From Yinghuangia soli (GTDB lineage: Bacteria > Actinomycetota > Actinomycetes > Streptomycetales > Streptomycetaceae), in contig NZ_JAKFHA010000049.1 of the NCBI RefSeq assembly GCF_021502675.1, positions 1 through 62,906 of the forward strand: 62,906 nt of DNA, in the 5' to 3' direction. The position numbers and the translations under genes are program-made. Each line of letters starts with the position of its first letter. The stretch's first letter is position 1. The notes beneath the pieces were generated by a model that worked only from the letters and a program-made list of their open reading frames with translations, did no database searches and was not told the DNA's origin. Positions 35,160 to 43,523 of the stretch are shown here, in pieces.

Positions 35160-36104
35160 ATGAGGATCGCGTTCGTGGGTGATGTGCACGGGTGCGTGCG
35201 GCACGCATTCGGTGCGGTGGTGATGCTGCAGGCGCGCCGGGGTATCCGGCTGGACGCGGTGATCCAGGTCGGGGACCTGGGCGCGTATCCGTCGGTGGAG
35301 CGCTACGACGAGCCGACCCGCCGCTTCGCGCGGGACCATCCGGCGCAGGGCGACTTCCTGCAACTGCTGGCCCCGGAACCGTCGTTCGCCGCGGGGATCC
35401 GCGCGGCGCTGCGGCACGTCCCGCCGATGCTGTTCGTCAGCGGGAACCACGAGGACCACGAGTGGCTGGCCGGTCTGCACGCCGCCGCGCGCGGCGCGGG
35501 CGCATCGGACGCAGCGAACGCGCCGGATGCCTCGGACGCCCCGGCCGGCTCGGAGGACCCCGCGACCGTGCCGATCGACCCGCTCGGCGCGTACCGCCAC
35601 GTGGCCTGCGGCAGCGTCGTGGAGGTGGCCGGCCGCAAGGTGGCGTTCCTCGGACTGGTCGAGGTCGAGGGCTACATGGACCTGGACGAGGACGCGTACG
35701 CGCGCCTGATGGCCGCCGCGCCCGGAAGCGCCGACATCCTGGTCACCCACGACGGGCCGTACGGCATGTCGAAGGACCGGCGCGGCGAGGTGCAGGGCTC
35801 CCCGAAGCTGACCCGCCTCATCGAGCACCTCCAGCCGCCGCTGCACGTCAGCGGCCACTACCACCACCCCAACGGCCCGCGGCAGTACGGCCGGACGACC
35901 TCGTACGCGCTTGCGCAGCTGGTCCGCCCCAAGGCCGGCCGCTGGGAGCCCGAGCCCGTCAACCCCGGCCAGTCCGTGGCCCCGGGCAGCATCGGCCTCC
36001 TGGACACCGCGGCCGGCACCTTCGAGTACGTCGACGACGCCTGGCTCGCCGACGTCGGCGGCGACGCCCTGGACCTGGCCGCCCTCGTCGCAGCCGCCTG
36101 CTGA
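35160..36104 (+). CDS. Calcineurin-like metallophosphoesterase
   Basis: This 314-aa cytosolic protein shows all metal-binding motifs of the calcineurin-like phosphoesterases: AFVGDVHG (residues 4-11), QVGDLGAYPS, SGNHEDHEW, LVTHDGPYG and VSGHYHHPNG. A variable Ala/Asp/Pro-rich loop lies at about residues 110-140. The ATG at 35160 has AAAGGG 9 bp upstream. The phosphoester substrate is unknown. An inverted repeat follows its stop and precedes the acetyltransferase gene. Confidence 0.92.
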   Translation: MRIAFVGDVHGCVRHAFGAVVMLQARRGIRLDAVIQVGDLGAYPSVERYDEPTRRFARDHPAQGDFLQLLAPEPSFAAGIRAALRHVPPMLFVSGNHEDHEWLAGLHAAARGAGASDAANAPDASDAPAGSEDPATVPIDPLGAYRHVACGSVVEVAGRKVAFLGLVEVEGYMDLDEDAYARLMAAAPGSADILVTHDGPYGMSKDRRGEVQGSPKLTRLIEHLQPPLHVSGHYHHPNGPRQYGRTTSYALAQLVRPKAGRWEPEPVNPGQSVAPGSIGLLDTAAGTFEYVDDAWLADVGGDALDLAALVAAAC

Positions 36105-36107
36105 CGC

Positions 36108-36140
36108 GGAACGTCGGACGTCATACTCGTCGGACGTTCC
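36108..36140. promoter_or_regulatory. Inverted/direct repeat between two genes
   Basis: GGAACGTCGGACG (36108-36120) and CGTCGGACGTTCC (36128-36140) form a 12-of-13 inverted repeat with a 7-bp spacer. The same sequence can be read as two direct CGTCGGACGT copies. It could be an operator for the acetyltransferase gene 15 bp downstream or a terminator for the phosphoesterase. Confidence 0.55.
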
Positions 36141-36154
36141 ACACAGGAGTCAAT

Positions 36155-36670
36155 GTGATCACCATCAGACCGGCAGCGATCCAGACCGATCGTCTTACGC
36201 TGCTTCCCCTTCAGGTCGAGCATGCCGACGAAATGGCTGCGGTCCTGGGCGACCCCGCGCTGCACACGTTCATCGGCGGTGAGCCGGAGACGCTCGAAGC
36301 TCTGCGGGCGCGGTACCGGCGCTGGTCCGCGGGCTCGCCCGACCCCGGGCAGGCCTGGTGCAACTGGGTGGTGAAGATCCGCGACGAGGGTGTGCTCGCC
36401 GGTACGGTCCAGGCGACGGTGACCGCGGACGAGCGCGGGTACGCCGCGGAGATCTCCTGGGTGGTCGGGACGCCGTGGCAGGGGCACGGCATCGCCCGGG
36501 AGGCCGCGCAAGGGCTGATCGGCTGGCTGCGCGAGGTCCCGGTGCACACGGTCATCGCGCACATCCACCCGGACCACAAGGCTTCGGGAGCGGTGGCGGC
36601 TGCGGCCGGCCTCGCGGCGACCGACCGGTGGGAGGACGGCGAGGTGCGCTGGGAAGCGGCGCTCGGCTGA
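36155..36670 (+). CDS. GNAT-family N-acetyltransferase
   Basis: This 171-aa protein has the GNAT fold of the RimJ/RimL-like type: TDRLTLLPLQVEHADEMAAV at the start, AEISWVVGTPWQGHGIAREA (acetyl-CoA pyrophosphate loop) and HIHPDHKASGAVAAAAGL near the end. The GTG at 36155 is used because AGGAG lies 5 bp upstream; the ATG two bases earlier is out of frame. It probably acetylates a small molecule or protein N-terminus. Confidence 0.92.
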   Translation: MITIRPAAIQTDRLTLLPLQVEHADEMAAVLGDPALHTFIGGEPETLEALRARYRRWSAGSPDPGQAWCNWVVKIRDEGVLAGTVQATVTADERGYAAEISWVVGTPWQGHGIAREAAQGLIGWLREVPVHTVIAHIHPDHKASGAVAAAAGLAATDRWEDGEVRWEAALG

Positions 36671-36917
36671 GCGGCGCGAGACGTCCCGGAAGCGTCCCGC
36701 AACGTCCTGCGAACGTCCCAAACCCTCCCAGGGCGTCCCAGGGCGTCCCGAGGTGCCCACAAGCCGCCGGAGGCGGGACGGCTCCGTACCGTCCCGCCCC
36801 GCCCGGTCGCCGACGGCCGGCGCCGGGCCCCGCGGCGGTTCGCGGCGCGTCCCCTCGCCGCGGCGCCCGCATGCCATGCCCGGATGCGGACGCGCACCGC
36901 CTTGGCCTGTGCCGCCC

Positions 36918-37493
36918 CTACCGGACGACGTCGTAGACGAGCTTGGCGACGCCGTTGGAGTAGGTGGCGGAGTCGCGCAGCGCCAGGGTCCGCTTGTCCT
37001 GGTCTTCGCGGCTGAAGAGGCCCTTGCCGGCGCCGAGGAGGACCGGGAAGACCAGCAGGTTGTACCGGTCGATCAGGTCCGCGTCGGCGAGCCGGCGCGC
37101 CAGCTCGGCGCTGCCGTGGATGAAGATGGCACCGCCCTCGGTCTCCTTGAGCTTCGCCACGTCCTCGGTCGAGCGCAGGATGGTGATCGGGCCCCAGTCC
37201 TCGACGAGCTCCGCCTCGGTGAGCGAGGTGGAGAGCACGTACTTGGGCAGGTCCTTGTAGCCCGCGTGGTCCTCCGAGCCCGGCCAGAACGGCGCGAAGG
37301 CGTCGTAGCTGCGGCGGCCGAACATCAGCGCCGAGGTCTCCTCCAGCTCCTCGCCCTTCAGCGCGTACGCCTCCGGCACGAACGGCGTCTCCATGACCCA
37401 TCCGCCGCTGCGGTGGCCCTCGGCCTTGCCGCCGGGCGAGTCGACAACTCCGTCCAGGGACATGAACCCCGTGTAGACCAATTCTCGTGCCAT
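36918..37493 (-). CDS. Dihydrofolate reductase family protein (RibD C-terminal-like)
   Basis: This 191-aa protein has the DHFR/RibD C-terminal fold: ELVYTGFMSLDGVV, ALMFGRRSYDAF, KYVLSTSL, IFIHGSAELARRL and YNLLVFPVLLGAGKGLF. Stand-alone members are common in streptomycetes, often beside SRPBCC or ArsR genes, and their reactions are mostly unknown; NAD(P)H-dependent reduction is likely. The ATG at 37493 has GGAGGAAG upstream. Two stable hairpins lie in its leader. Confidence 0.92.
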   Translation of the reverse strand: MARELVYTGFMSLDGVVDSPGGKAEGHRSGGWVMETPFVPEAYALKGEELEETSALMFGRRSYDAFAPFWPGSEDHAGYKDLPKYVLSTSLTEAELVEDWGPITILRSTEDVAKLKETEGGAIFIHGSAELARRLADADLIDRYNLLVFPVLLGAGKGLFSREDQDKRTLALRDSATYSNGVAKLVYDVVR

Positions 37494-37513
37494 GACGGCT
37501 TCCTCCGGTTCCA

Positions 37514-37565
37514 GGGGCGCCCTCGGCGCCCCGCGTGCAGAGGCCGGCCACCGTCGTGGCCGGCC
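37514..37565 (-). terminator. Tandem GC hairpins between IclR and DHFR-like genes
   Basis: GGGGCGCC-CTC-GGCGCCCC (37514-37532) and GGCCGGCCAC-CGTC-GTGGCCGGCC (37542-37565) are perfect hairpins. They may terminate the IclR transcript or lie in the leader of the DHFR-like gene. No U tract follows. Confidence 0.5.
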
Positions 37566-37690
37566 GAGATCCAGCCTCTCCCGGCACTCGAAGGTGATCA
37601 AGTAGAGAACGGAGCACGGTCGGTTAGCGCAGCTACACGAACGGCGTCCGGCCGTGGCGCGCGGCGGTTTCCGGCCCCGCGCCGCAGCCC

Positions 37691-38386
37691 CTACGGAAGT
37701 TCCGCGGCGATCGCGCGGGCTGCGCGCTGCAGGCGCAGCGCGGTCTTCTCCTCGTCCGGAGCATCGCCCACGAACACGACGGCCAGGGCGCCGACCGTGC
37801 CGCGGGTGCCGCTGACGACCGGGACGGCGAGGGACGCGAGGCCGGGCAGCACCTCGCTGTCGGAGCGGGCGTAGCCGAGGCGGCGGGCGGCGGTGACATC
37901 GGGGCGTTCGGCCGGCCTCGCCGGGCCCGCGGAGAGCAGGGCGAGGCCGGGGGCGCCGCGGTCGAGGGCGTGGCGGGTGCCGGGGCGCTGCGCGACGGCG
38001 GCCACCGAGTGCCGCGGCTCGACGGCGGCGAGCGTGACGCACTCCTCCCCGTCGGGCACGGCCAGGAACGCGGTCACGCCTATCTCGTTCGCGATGGCCG
38101 CGAGTTCGGGCAGTGCCGCGGAGTGCAGGTCGCGGGACACCCCGCGGGCGAGGGTGGCGAGGCCGACGCCGAGTTCGCAGGCTCCGTCCGGGCCGCGGCG
38201 TACCAGCCGGTGGTCCTCCAGGGTGCGGAGGATCCGGTACGCGATCGACCGGTGCACACCGAGCGCCACGGCCAACTCGGCGATTCCCATGGGCCGTTCG
38301 GCCTCGGCGAGGATCTCGAGGATGCGCAGGCCGCGGTCGAGGGTCTGCGAGTGCGGGGCGGGCTTCGCGGGATCGTCGGCGGTCAT
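37691..38386 (-). CDS. IclR-family transcriptional regulator
   Basis: This 231-aa regulator has an N-terminal winged HTH (TLDRGLRILEILAEAERPMG, VHRSIAYRILRTLEDHRLV) and a C-terminal effector domain with IANEIGVTAFLAVPDGEECV and LASLAVPVVSGTRG. The start at 38386 has GGAGAG about 10 bp upstream. It is divergent from the MBL/monooxygenase genes, the classical arrangement for an IclR regulator of an aromatic catabolic operon. A 15-bp palindrome lies between them. Confidence 0.93.
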   Translation of the reverse strand: MTADDPAKPAPHSQTLDRGLRILEILAEAERPMGIAELAVALGVHRSIAYRILRTLEDHRLVRRGPDGACELGVGLATLARGVSRDLHSAALPELAAIANEIGVTAFLAVPDGEECVTLAAVEPRHSVAAVAQRPGTRHALDRGAPGLALLSAGPARPAERPDVTAARRLGYARSDSEVLPGLASLAVPVVSGTRGTVGALAVVFVGDAPDEEKTALRLQRAARAIAAELP

Positions 38387-38529
38387 GCGGCGGCTCTCTC
38401 CTGGCGTGGCGGGGTCCGACGCGCGGCGCGCCGACACGTCGTCCGGTCGCCCAGTTGGGCGCGGAGCCTTCTCAATGTCTCGGGCGGCGGCTACGGTGAC
38501 CGGTCAGCAGTTCCGATACCGAGAATGCC

Positions 38530-38544
38530 GTTCGATTATAGAAC
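38530..38544. promoter_or_regulatory. Candidate IclR operator
   Basis: GTTC-GATTATA-GAAC is a 15-bp inverted repeat in an AT-rich spot between the divergent IclR and MBL genes, 33 bp before the MBL start. Confidence 0.55.
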
Positions 38545-38576
38545 AAGCATCGGCGGCCGTGTCGAGGAGGCAGTGC

Positions 38577-39536
38577 ATGGCGAAGCCGTTCGCATCGTCC
38601 GCGGACCTGGGCGAGAAGCAGCGCACGCTGGAGGTCCTGGCGGACGGCGTGTATGCGCTGACCGCCGAAGGGGACCCGAACGTCGGGGCGGTCGAGGGCG
38701 AGGACTTCGTGGTCTGCTTCGAGGCGCTCGCCACCCCGGTCGCGGCGCGCGAGTGGCTGGCGATGCTGCGCGAGCACACCGACAAGCCGGTGCGCTATCT
38801 CGTCCTGTCGCACTACCACGCGGTGCGGGTCCTGGGGGCGAGCGCGTTCGACGCGGACGTCATCGTCGCGCACGACAACACCCGCCACCTGATCGCCGAA
38901 CGCGGCCTGCAGGACTGGGAGTCCGAGTTCGGGCGCATGCCCCGGCTGTTCAAGGAGCCGGAGTCGATCCCGGGCCTCACGCAGCCCACCGCGACGTTCT
39001 CCGACCGCTTCACCATCGACCTGGGCGGCGACCGCGGCGACCTGGAGCTGCGGTACTGCGGGCGCGGGCACACCGAGGGCGACATCGTGGCGTGGCTGCC
39101 GCGCCAGAAGGTGCTGTTCGCGGGCGACCTGGTCGAGGCACAGGCCGCGCTGTACACGGGCGACGCGTTCCACCGCGACTGGGCGTCCGGCACGCTGGAC
39201 GCGGTCGCGGCGCTCGGCGCGGAGGCGCTCGTCGGCGGACGCGGTGCGGTGGCCCGCGGGCGCGACGAGGTCGACGCGGCCATCGCGCAGACCCGGCGCT
39301 TCCTGCAGGTGATGATCGAGTCCGTAGGCCGGATCCAGCAGGGCGGTGGGACCCTCAAGGATGCGTTCGAGGCGGTGCACGCCGAACTGGCGCCGCAGTA
39401 CGGGCGCTGGCCGATCTTCGAGCACTGCCTGCCGTTCGACGTCTCGCGGCTGTGGGACGAACTGTCCGGCATCGAGCGCCCGGTCATCTGGACCGCCGAG
39501 CGCGACCAAGAGGTCTGGGCGCAGTTGCAGGGCTGA
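38577..39536 (+). CDS. MBL-fold protein with altered metal motif
   Basis: This 319-aa protein has a metallo-beta-lactamase fold. The signature HxHxDH reads LSHYHAVR (residues 77-84): His79 and His81 are kept, but the Asp and third His are Val83 and Arg84. Later ligands appear present (YCGRGHTEGD and FAGDLVEAQ), so at most one metal site is intact. A helical C-terminal domain (about 220-319) is present. The ATG at 38577 has GAGGAGG 6 bp upstream. It sits between the IclR gene and the FAD monooxygenase and is probably part of the same catabolic operon; its reaction is unknown. Confidence 0.88.
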   Translation: MAKPFASSADLGEKQRTLEVLADGVYALTAEGDPNVGAVEGEDFVVCFEALATPVAAREWLAMLREHTDKPVRYLVLSHYHAVRVLGASAFDADVIVAHDNTRHLIAERGLQDWESEFGRMPRLFKEPESIPGLTQPTATFSDRFTIDLGGDRGDLELRYCGRGHTEGDIVAWLPRQKVLFAGDLVEAQAALYTGDAFHRDWASGTLDAVAALGAEALVGGRGAVARGRDEVDAAIAQTRRFLQVMIESVGRIQQGGGTLKDAFEAVHAELAPQYGRWPIFEHCLPFDVSRLWDELSGIERPVIWTAERDQEVWAQLQG

Positions 39537-39579
39537 CCCGGGCGCCGACATATCCCCTCGGAAACCGCCGCGAGGAATC

Positions 39580-41313
39580 ATGCCGATGGAGACCCGTACA
39601 CCGCCCGCCCCCGTCCTGGTCGTCGGCGCCGGCCCCGTCGGCCAGACGGCCGCGCTGCTGCTCGCCCGGTGGGGCCTGGACGTGGTGGTCCTGGACCGGC
39701 GTCCGGCGCGCGACCTGGTCGGGTCCAAGGCGATCTGCCAGCAGCGCGACGTCCTGGACGTGTGGGCGTCGCTCGGCGCCCGGGCGGTCGCGGACGAGGG
39801 GCTGACCTGGACCACGGCCCGGACGTACCACCGCGACAGGGAGTTGTTCGCCTGGACGTTCACCGAGCGCGGGCGGTCCCCGCTGCCGCCGTTCGTGAAC
39901 ATCTCGCAGAGCCGGACCGAGGAGATCCTCGACGAGGCGCTCGCCGCCCGGCCGCGCATCGACGTGCGCTGGGGGCACGACGTCGCCGATCTGGTGCAGG
40001 ACGGCGCGGGCGTCACCGCGGTCTGCGCCGGCGGGACCCGGGTGCGCGGGTCGTACGCCGTCGCCTGCTGCGGCGCCCGCGGCAGTGCGGTCCGCGACGC
40101 TCTCGGTGTCGCCTTCCCGGGCGAGTCGTTCGAGGACCGGTTCCTGATCTGCGACATCCGCGCCGACCTGCCCGGTTGGGAGCACGAACGCCGGTTCTAC
40201 TTCGACCCGCCGTGGAATCCGGAGCGCCAGGTGCTGATCCACCCGTGCCCGGACTCGGTGTTCCGCATCGACTGGCAGGTCCCACCCTCCTTCGACCTGG
40301 AGTCCGAGGAGACGGCGGGCGGGCTGGACCGGCGGATCCGGCAGATCATCGGGGACCGCCCGTACGAGATCGTGTGGCGCACGGTGTACCGGTTCCACGC
40401 GCGGCTCGCGGACCGCATGGCGGTGGGCCGGGTGCTGCTGGCGGGCGACGGCGCGCACCTGGTTGCGCCGTTCGGCGCCCGCGGCCTCAACTCCGGTGTG
40501 CCGGACGCCGAGAACGCGGCTTGGAAGATCGCCTGCGTGGCGCACGGCTGGGCGCCGCCGGAGCTGCTCGCCTCGTACCACGACGAGCGGCACGCGGCCG
40601 CCCGCGAGAACCTCGAGGTGACCGGCGCGACCATGCGCTTCCTCGTACCTCCGGACGACGAGGCCCGCGCAGAACGCCTCCGCATCCTCGACGAGGCTTC
40701 CACCGACCTGGAGTTCGCCCGCAGACACGTCGACTCCGGGCGCCTCGCCGAGCCCTTCTGGTACGCCGGGTCCCCGCTGACCACGCCGAACCCCGACCGC
40801 CCGTTCCGCGGACGCCCGGACAAGGGTGCGGAGTGCGCCGCCGCCCCCGGCGTGATCGTCCCCGACGCCCCGGTCCGCATCGCCGGCAGGCCGGACGCCC
40901 GGCACCTGCGCGAGGTCTTGCGGGACGGCTTCACCCTCTTGCTGGCCGGTGATGCCGGCGCAGCCGACTCGGCCGGCTCACTCGGCCCACTGGACTCCCT
41001 CGGCTCCCCCGGCTCCCCCGGCCTCACCGACCGCGCCGACTCCGCCGACCCCGCCGACCCGCGCTACGACGACGCTTGGGCCGAACGCCTGTTCACGGCC
41101 GCCCGCCAGGTCTCCGCCGTCCCGCTCACCACGCTCCGCCTCGACCGGATCGACGTCGACGGCGCTCTGGCGGCCGCCTTCACCCCGCGCCCCGGCGAGG
41201 CGTGGCTGATCCGCCCCGACGCCCACATCGCCGCGATCCTGCCGGACGCGACCCCGCACGCTGTGGCCGAGGCTCTGCGCCGCGCTCTCGCCATACCGTC
41301 GAACTCCCTTTGA
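39580..41313 (+). CDS. FAD-dependent aromatic monooxygenase (PheA/TfdB/MhpA type)
   Basis: This 577-aa flavoprotein has the FAD motif VVGAGPVGQTAALLLA (about residue 14), the second motif VLLAGDGAHLVAPFGARGLN and a C-terminal thioredoxin-like domain from about residue 430. It is a single-component aromatic hydroxylase acting on phenols or hydroxyphenyl acids with NAD(P)H and oxygen. The C-terminal part holds a Ser/Pro/Asp-rich insertion (GSPGSPGLTDRADSADP). The ATG at 39580 has GAGGA upstream; ATG 39586 is an alternative. It follows the MBL gene by 43 bp. Confidence 0.94.
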   Translation: MPMETRTPPAPVLVVGAGPVGQTAALLLARWGLDVVVLDRRPARDLVGSKAICQQRDVLDVWASLGARAVADEGLTWTTARTYHRDRELFAWTFTERGRSPLPPFVNISQSRTEEILDEALAARPRIDVRWGHDVADLVQDGAGVTAVCAGGTRVRGSYAVACCGARGSAVRDALGVAFPGESFEDRFLICDIRADLPGWEHERRFYFDPPWNPERQVLIHPCPDSVFRIDWQVPPSFDLESEETAGGLDRRIRQIIGDRPYEIVWRTVYRFHARLADRMAVGRVLLAGDGAHLVAPFGARGLNSGVPDAENAAWKIACVAHGWAPPELLASYHDERHAAARENLEVTGATMRFLVPPDDEARAERLRILDEASTDLEFARRHVDSGRLAEPFWYAGSPLTTPNPDRPFRGRPDKGAECAAAPGVIVPDAPVRIAGRPDARHLREVLRDGFTLLLAGDAGAADSAGSLGPLDSLGSPGSPGLTDRADSADPADPRYDDAWAERLFTAARQVSAVPLTTLRLDRIDVDGALAAAFTPRPGEAWLIRPDAHIAAILPDATPHAVAEALRRALAIPSNSL

Positions 41314-41538
41314 AGCATGCCTTGTTCACAGCCACACCCCCACTTGGCCTAATCCGCACGGACGAGCCCCCGGCCAGGGAGCCGGACGAGACGCCCTCCC
41401 CACCTACATAGTTGGATTCAGGCCGCATATCGCCGCTCCGCAGGACGATCACCCCGATTTCCCGCGGCAATCTTGAGACATCGGACGGCGACGGTGGCAC
41501 TGGGCCCCCGCTCCAGCGTCCGGACTCAAGGAGCACCC

Positions 41539-41865
41539 GTGAACACGCAGCGCATCCGCACCGCCCGCCGCTTCGGCTCGACCGGCCTGCTGTCCGCCGC
41601 GGTCCTGACCACCTCGGTCGCCGGCATGCTCGTCCTCGGCGTCGGCACGGCCAACGCGAACACCGCTGCGGCGCCTGCCGCATGCGGCTACTACGAGCAC
41701 GGCAACACCGGCTACTTCAGCAACTGCTCGGGCGAGTCCGTCACCATCGAGATCGACGACTGGGGATCCAACAGCTACGCCTGCGTCCCCGCCCGCTCGA
41801 CCGCCAACCTCGGCAGCGCATGGGACATCGACGACGCCTGGGTCATCCACGCCGGCTGCAACTGA
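41539..41865 (+). CDS. Small secreted DUF6355-like protein
   Basis: This 108-aa protein has a signal peptide (TGLLSAAVLTTSVAGMLVLG) cleaved near ANA-NTA. The mature part of about 65 residues has four cysteines: ACGYYEH, SNCSGES, YACVPAR and HAGCN. The CGYYE start and the W-x-I-D-D-A-W end resemble the DUF6355 family, named in databases as natural-product-associated. Two disulfides are likely. The GTG at 41539 has AAGGAG 8 bp upstream. It is monocistronic, followed by a hairpin terminator. Confidence 0.82.
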   Translation: MNTQRIRTARRFGSTGLLSAAVLTTSVAGMLVLGVGTANANTAAAPAACGYYEHGNTGYFSNCSGESVTIEIDDWGSNSYACVPARSTANLGSAWDIDDAWVIHAGCN

Positions 41866-41924
41866 CCGGCAACTCCCCTACCGGCAACGGCATCTCATTC
41901 CGCTGCCCGGATTCACCACGCAGC

Positions 41925-41957
41925 CGCCCGGCCGCCGCACTCCGCAGCGGCCGGGCG
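41925..41957 (+). terminator. Intrinsic hairpin terminator
   Basis: A perfect 11-bp stem, CGCCCGGCCGC and GCGGCCGGGCG with an 11-base loop, lies 59 bp after the secreted protein gene. It could also serve the convergent thioesterase gene. Confidence 0.7.
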
Positions 41958-42057
41958 CTGTGCACATGTCTCTTGCACCGATGGCTCCCGGGTACGCGGC
42001 CCTCAGCCCCGGACACATGGGCTCCCGCAGCGGATCACCTGCGGAAAGCCGCGCCGA

Positions 42058-42849
42058 TCACGTCCGTACGGTGTCGGCGGCGTCGGCACCGTCCACGCCG
42101 GCTTCGCCGTCCTCCGACGCGGACTCGCCGCCCTGGCTCCACAGCGTCCGCATCGCGGGCGGGGCGATGAACACCGCGGTCGCCTCGGCGGTGACTCGGC
42201 CGCCGGCCAGGATCTCGCCGGTGGCAAAGCTCTTGCGGCCCTCGCAGTGCGTCCAGCGGGCCCGCACCTCGAGCGGCACGTCGTACGGCGTGGCGGCCCG
42301 GTAGCGGACGTCCAGCCCCGCGGTGAAGCCCGGCACGCCCGCGGCCGATGCGGCCAGGCCGAGCACATGGTCGAGGAGGGTGGCCACGACTCCGCCGTGG
42401 GCGCGTCCGGGCGGGCCGCTGTGCGCTGCGGACAGGGTGCAGTCCGCGACGACCTCCACGGACTTCGGTTCGGCGTCGGCCGCGAAGGCCTTCGTCGCCA
42501 TGTCGGGCGAGTCCCGGAAGACCAGGCGCGGCGCCTGCGGGTTGAGCATCCCCGAACCGGCCTGCGTCAGCTGGTCGATGCGGCCGCCCGGCGTGCGGGC
42601 GAAGCGTACGACGGCGTCGTTGGTGGCGGCCTGCAGCAGTTTCGTGGCCTGGCTCACCAACTGCGCGGCTTCGGCACGCACTTCGGCGTCCACATCGGTC
42701 CGTACCGCGGCCTCGACGAGGTTCCGGATGCCCTCGACCAAGTCCAGCGACGCAGCCGGGACGTCCGCGACCTCGGGGATTCCGTCCGCCAGCAGCCTCT
42801 CGATGGCCGCGGCGAACACCGCGGCTCCCTCGTCACCCGGTCCGGTCAT
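42058..42849 (-). CDS. PaaI-family hotdog thioesterase
   Basis: This 263-aa protein has a helical N-terminal extension (about residues 1-95) and a hotdog-fold thioesterase domain. The PaaI-type signature is SGPPGRAHGGVVATLLDHVLG and the strand TAGLDVRYRAATPYDVPLEV follows. It probably hydrolyses acyl-CoA thioesters. The acidic C-terminal tail (GGESASEDGEAGVDGADAAD) is disordered. The start at 42849 has AGGGGGCAG upstream. Confidence 0.9.
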   Translation of the reverse strand: MTGPGDEGAAVFAAAIERLLADGIPEVADVPAASLDLVEGIRNLVEAAVRTDVDAEVRAEAAQLVSQATKLLQAATNDAVVRFARTPGGRIDQLTQAGSGMLNPQAPRLVFRDSPDMATKAFAADAEPKSVEVVADCTLSAAHSGPPGRAHGGVVATLLDHVLGLAASAAGVPGFTAGLDVRYRAATPYDVPLEVRARWTHCEGRKSFATGEILAGGRVTAEATAVFIAPPAMRTLWSQGGESASEDGEAGVDGADAADTVRT

Positions 42850-43001
42850 CGCGCTGCCCCCTGTTGCTGTGGTGCGCGCGCCCGCGGACGGCCGCGCCAA
42901 TTACATGACTATGGCAAGCAAATCGCCTCGATCATACAGACGCCCTTGCCGGCGCATGCGACACGTGTCCAGCAGGCTCCGCGCATACCCGGGGCATCGG
43001 G

Positions 43002-43026
43002 GCATGGCAGCGCCACGCACGGGTAG
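43002..43026 (+). promoter_or_regulatory. SigB-type promoter
   Basis: GCAT (43002-43005), 15 bp, then GGGTAG (43021-43026), followed by CGGC as at 3850-3874. It precedes the 99-aa gene by 73 bp. Confidence 0.7.
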
Positions 43027-43099
43027 CGGCGTGCCGGGTCGGACGAGGCCGTCCGCTTCCCCTCCGCACCGCGGAAGCCGACCGAAGGAGCGTGCACCC

Positions 43100-43399
43100 A
43101 TGACCCGACCGCGGAACCGTGTCATCGGCATGCGAGGCCCCCACGTCGCGCCCGGCATCCCCGAGGACCACGAAGGCAGCGACGACGTGGCCGGCACGGG
43201 TTACCCACCCGCCGACGCAGCCGAATCCCAGGCCGCCCACCGGGACGAATCCCGGATCGCCGGCGAGGACGGCTCCCCGGCCTTGGACCGCGCCGTGGGC
43301 GCATCGGGGCCGGAAGACGGCACGACCGAGCCCCACGACACCGAGACCCGCGAGCTGCTGACCGACGCCCCGCCCCCGAACCGCCGTACGGCCCCCTGA
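43100..43399 (+). CDS. Acidic, probably disordered protein (99 aa), putative SigB regulon
   Basis: The product is not recognised. It is hydrophilic, rich in Pro, Asp, Glu and Ala, with no hydrophobic core, signal or repeat, and is likely intrinsically disordered. A short basic start (MTRPRNRVIGMRG) precedes the acidic body. The ATG at 43100 has AAGGAG 9 bp upstream, and a GCAT-N15-GGGTAG promoter lies 73 bp before it, which supports expression as a stress protein. Confidence 0.7.
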   Translation: MTRPRNRVIGMRGPHVAPGIPEDHEGSDDVAGTGYPPADAAESQAAHRDESRIAGEDGSPALDRAVGASGPEDGTTEPHDTETRELLTDAPPPNRRTAP

Positions 43400-43440
43400 C
43401 GCGGCTTCGCACATCGCGAAGGCTCTCGAAGGTCGCTCGT

Positions 43441-43467
43441 AATACATGACCATGGGTGTCGTGTATT
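43441..43467. promoter_or_regulatory. Candidate operator before the RidA gene
   Basis: AATACATGAC and GTCGTGTATT form a 9-of-10 inverted repeat with a 7-bp spacer. A related sequence (TTACATGACTATGG) occurs at 42901-42914. The regulator is unknown. Confidence 0.45.
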
Positions 43468-43523
43468 CGCTGCGAGGCTTTGATCAAGAAACAAGGCCCC
43501 ACCGCAAGCGAGAGGCGACCCTC

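Noticed and set aside
36671-36917. Recurring GCGTCCC units between two convergent genes
   Set aside because: Spacing is irregular and the copies are short, so I cannot call them an operator or repeat family.
42985-42990. GGGTAT on the minus strand before the thioesterase gene
   Set aside because: No GNNT occurs 14-16 bp upstream.
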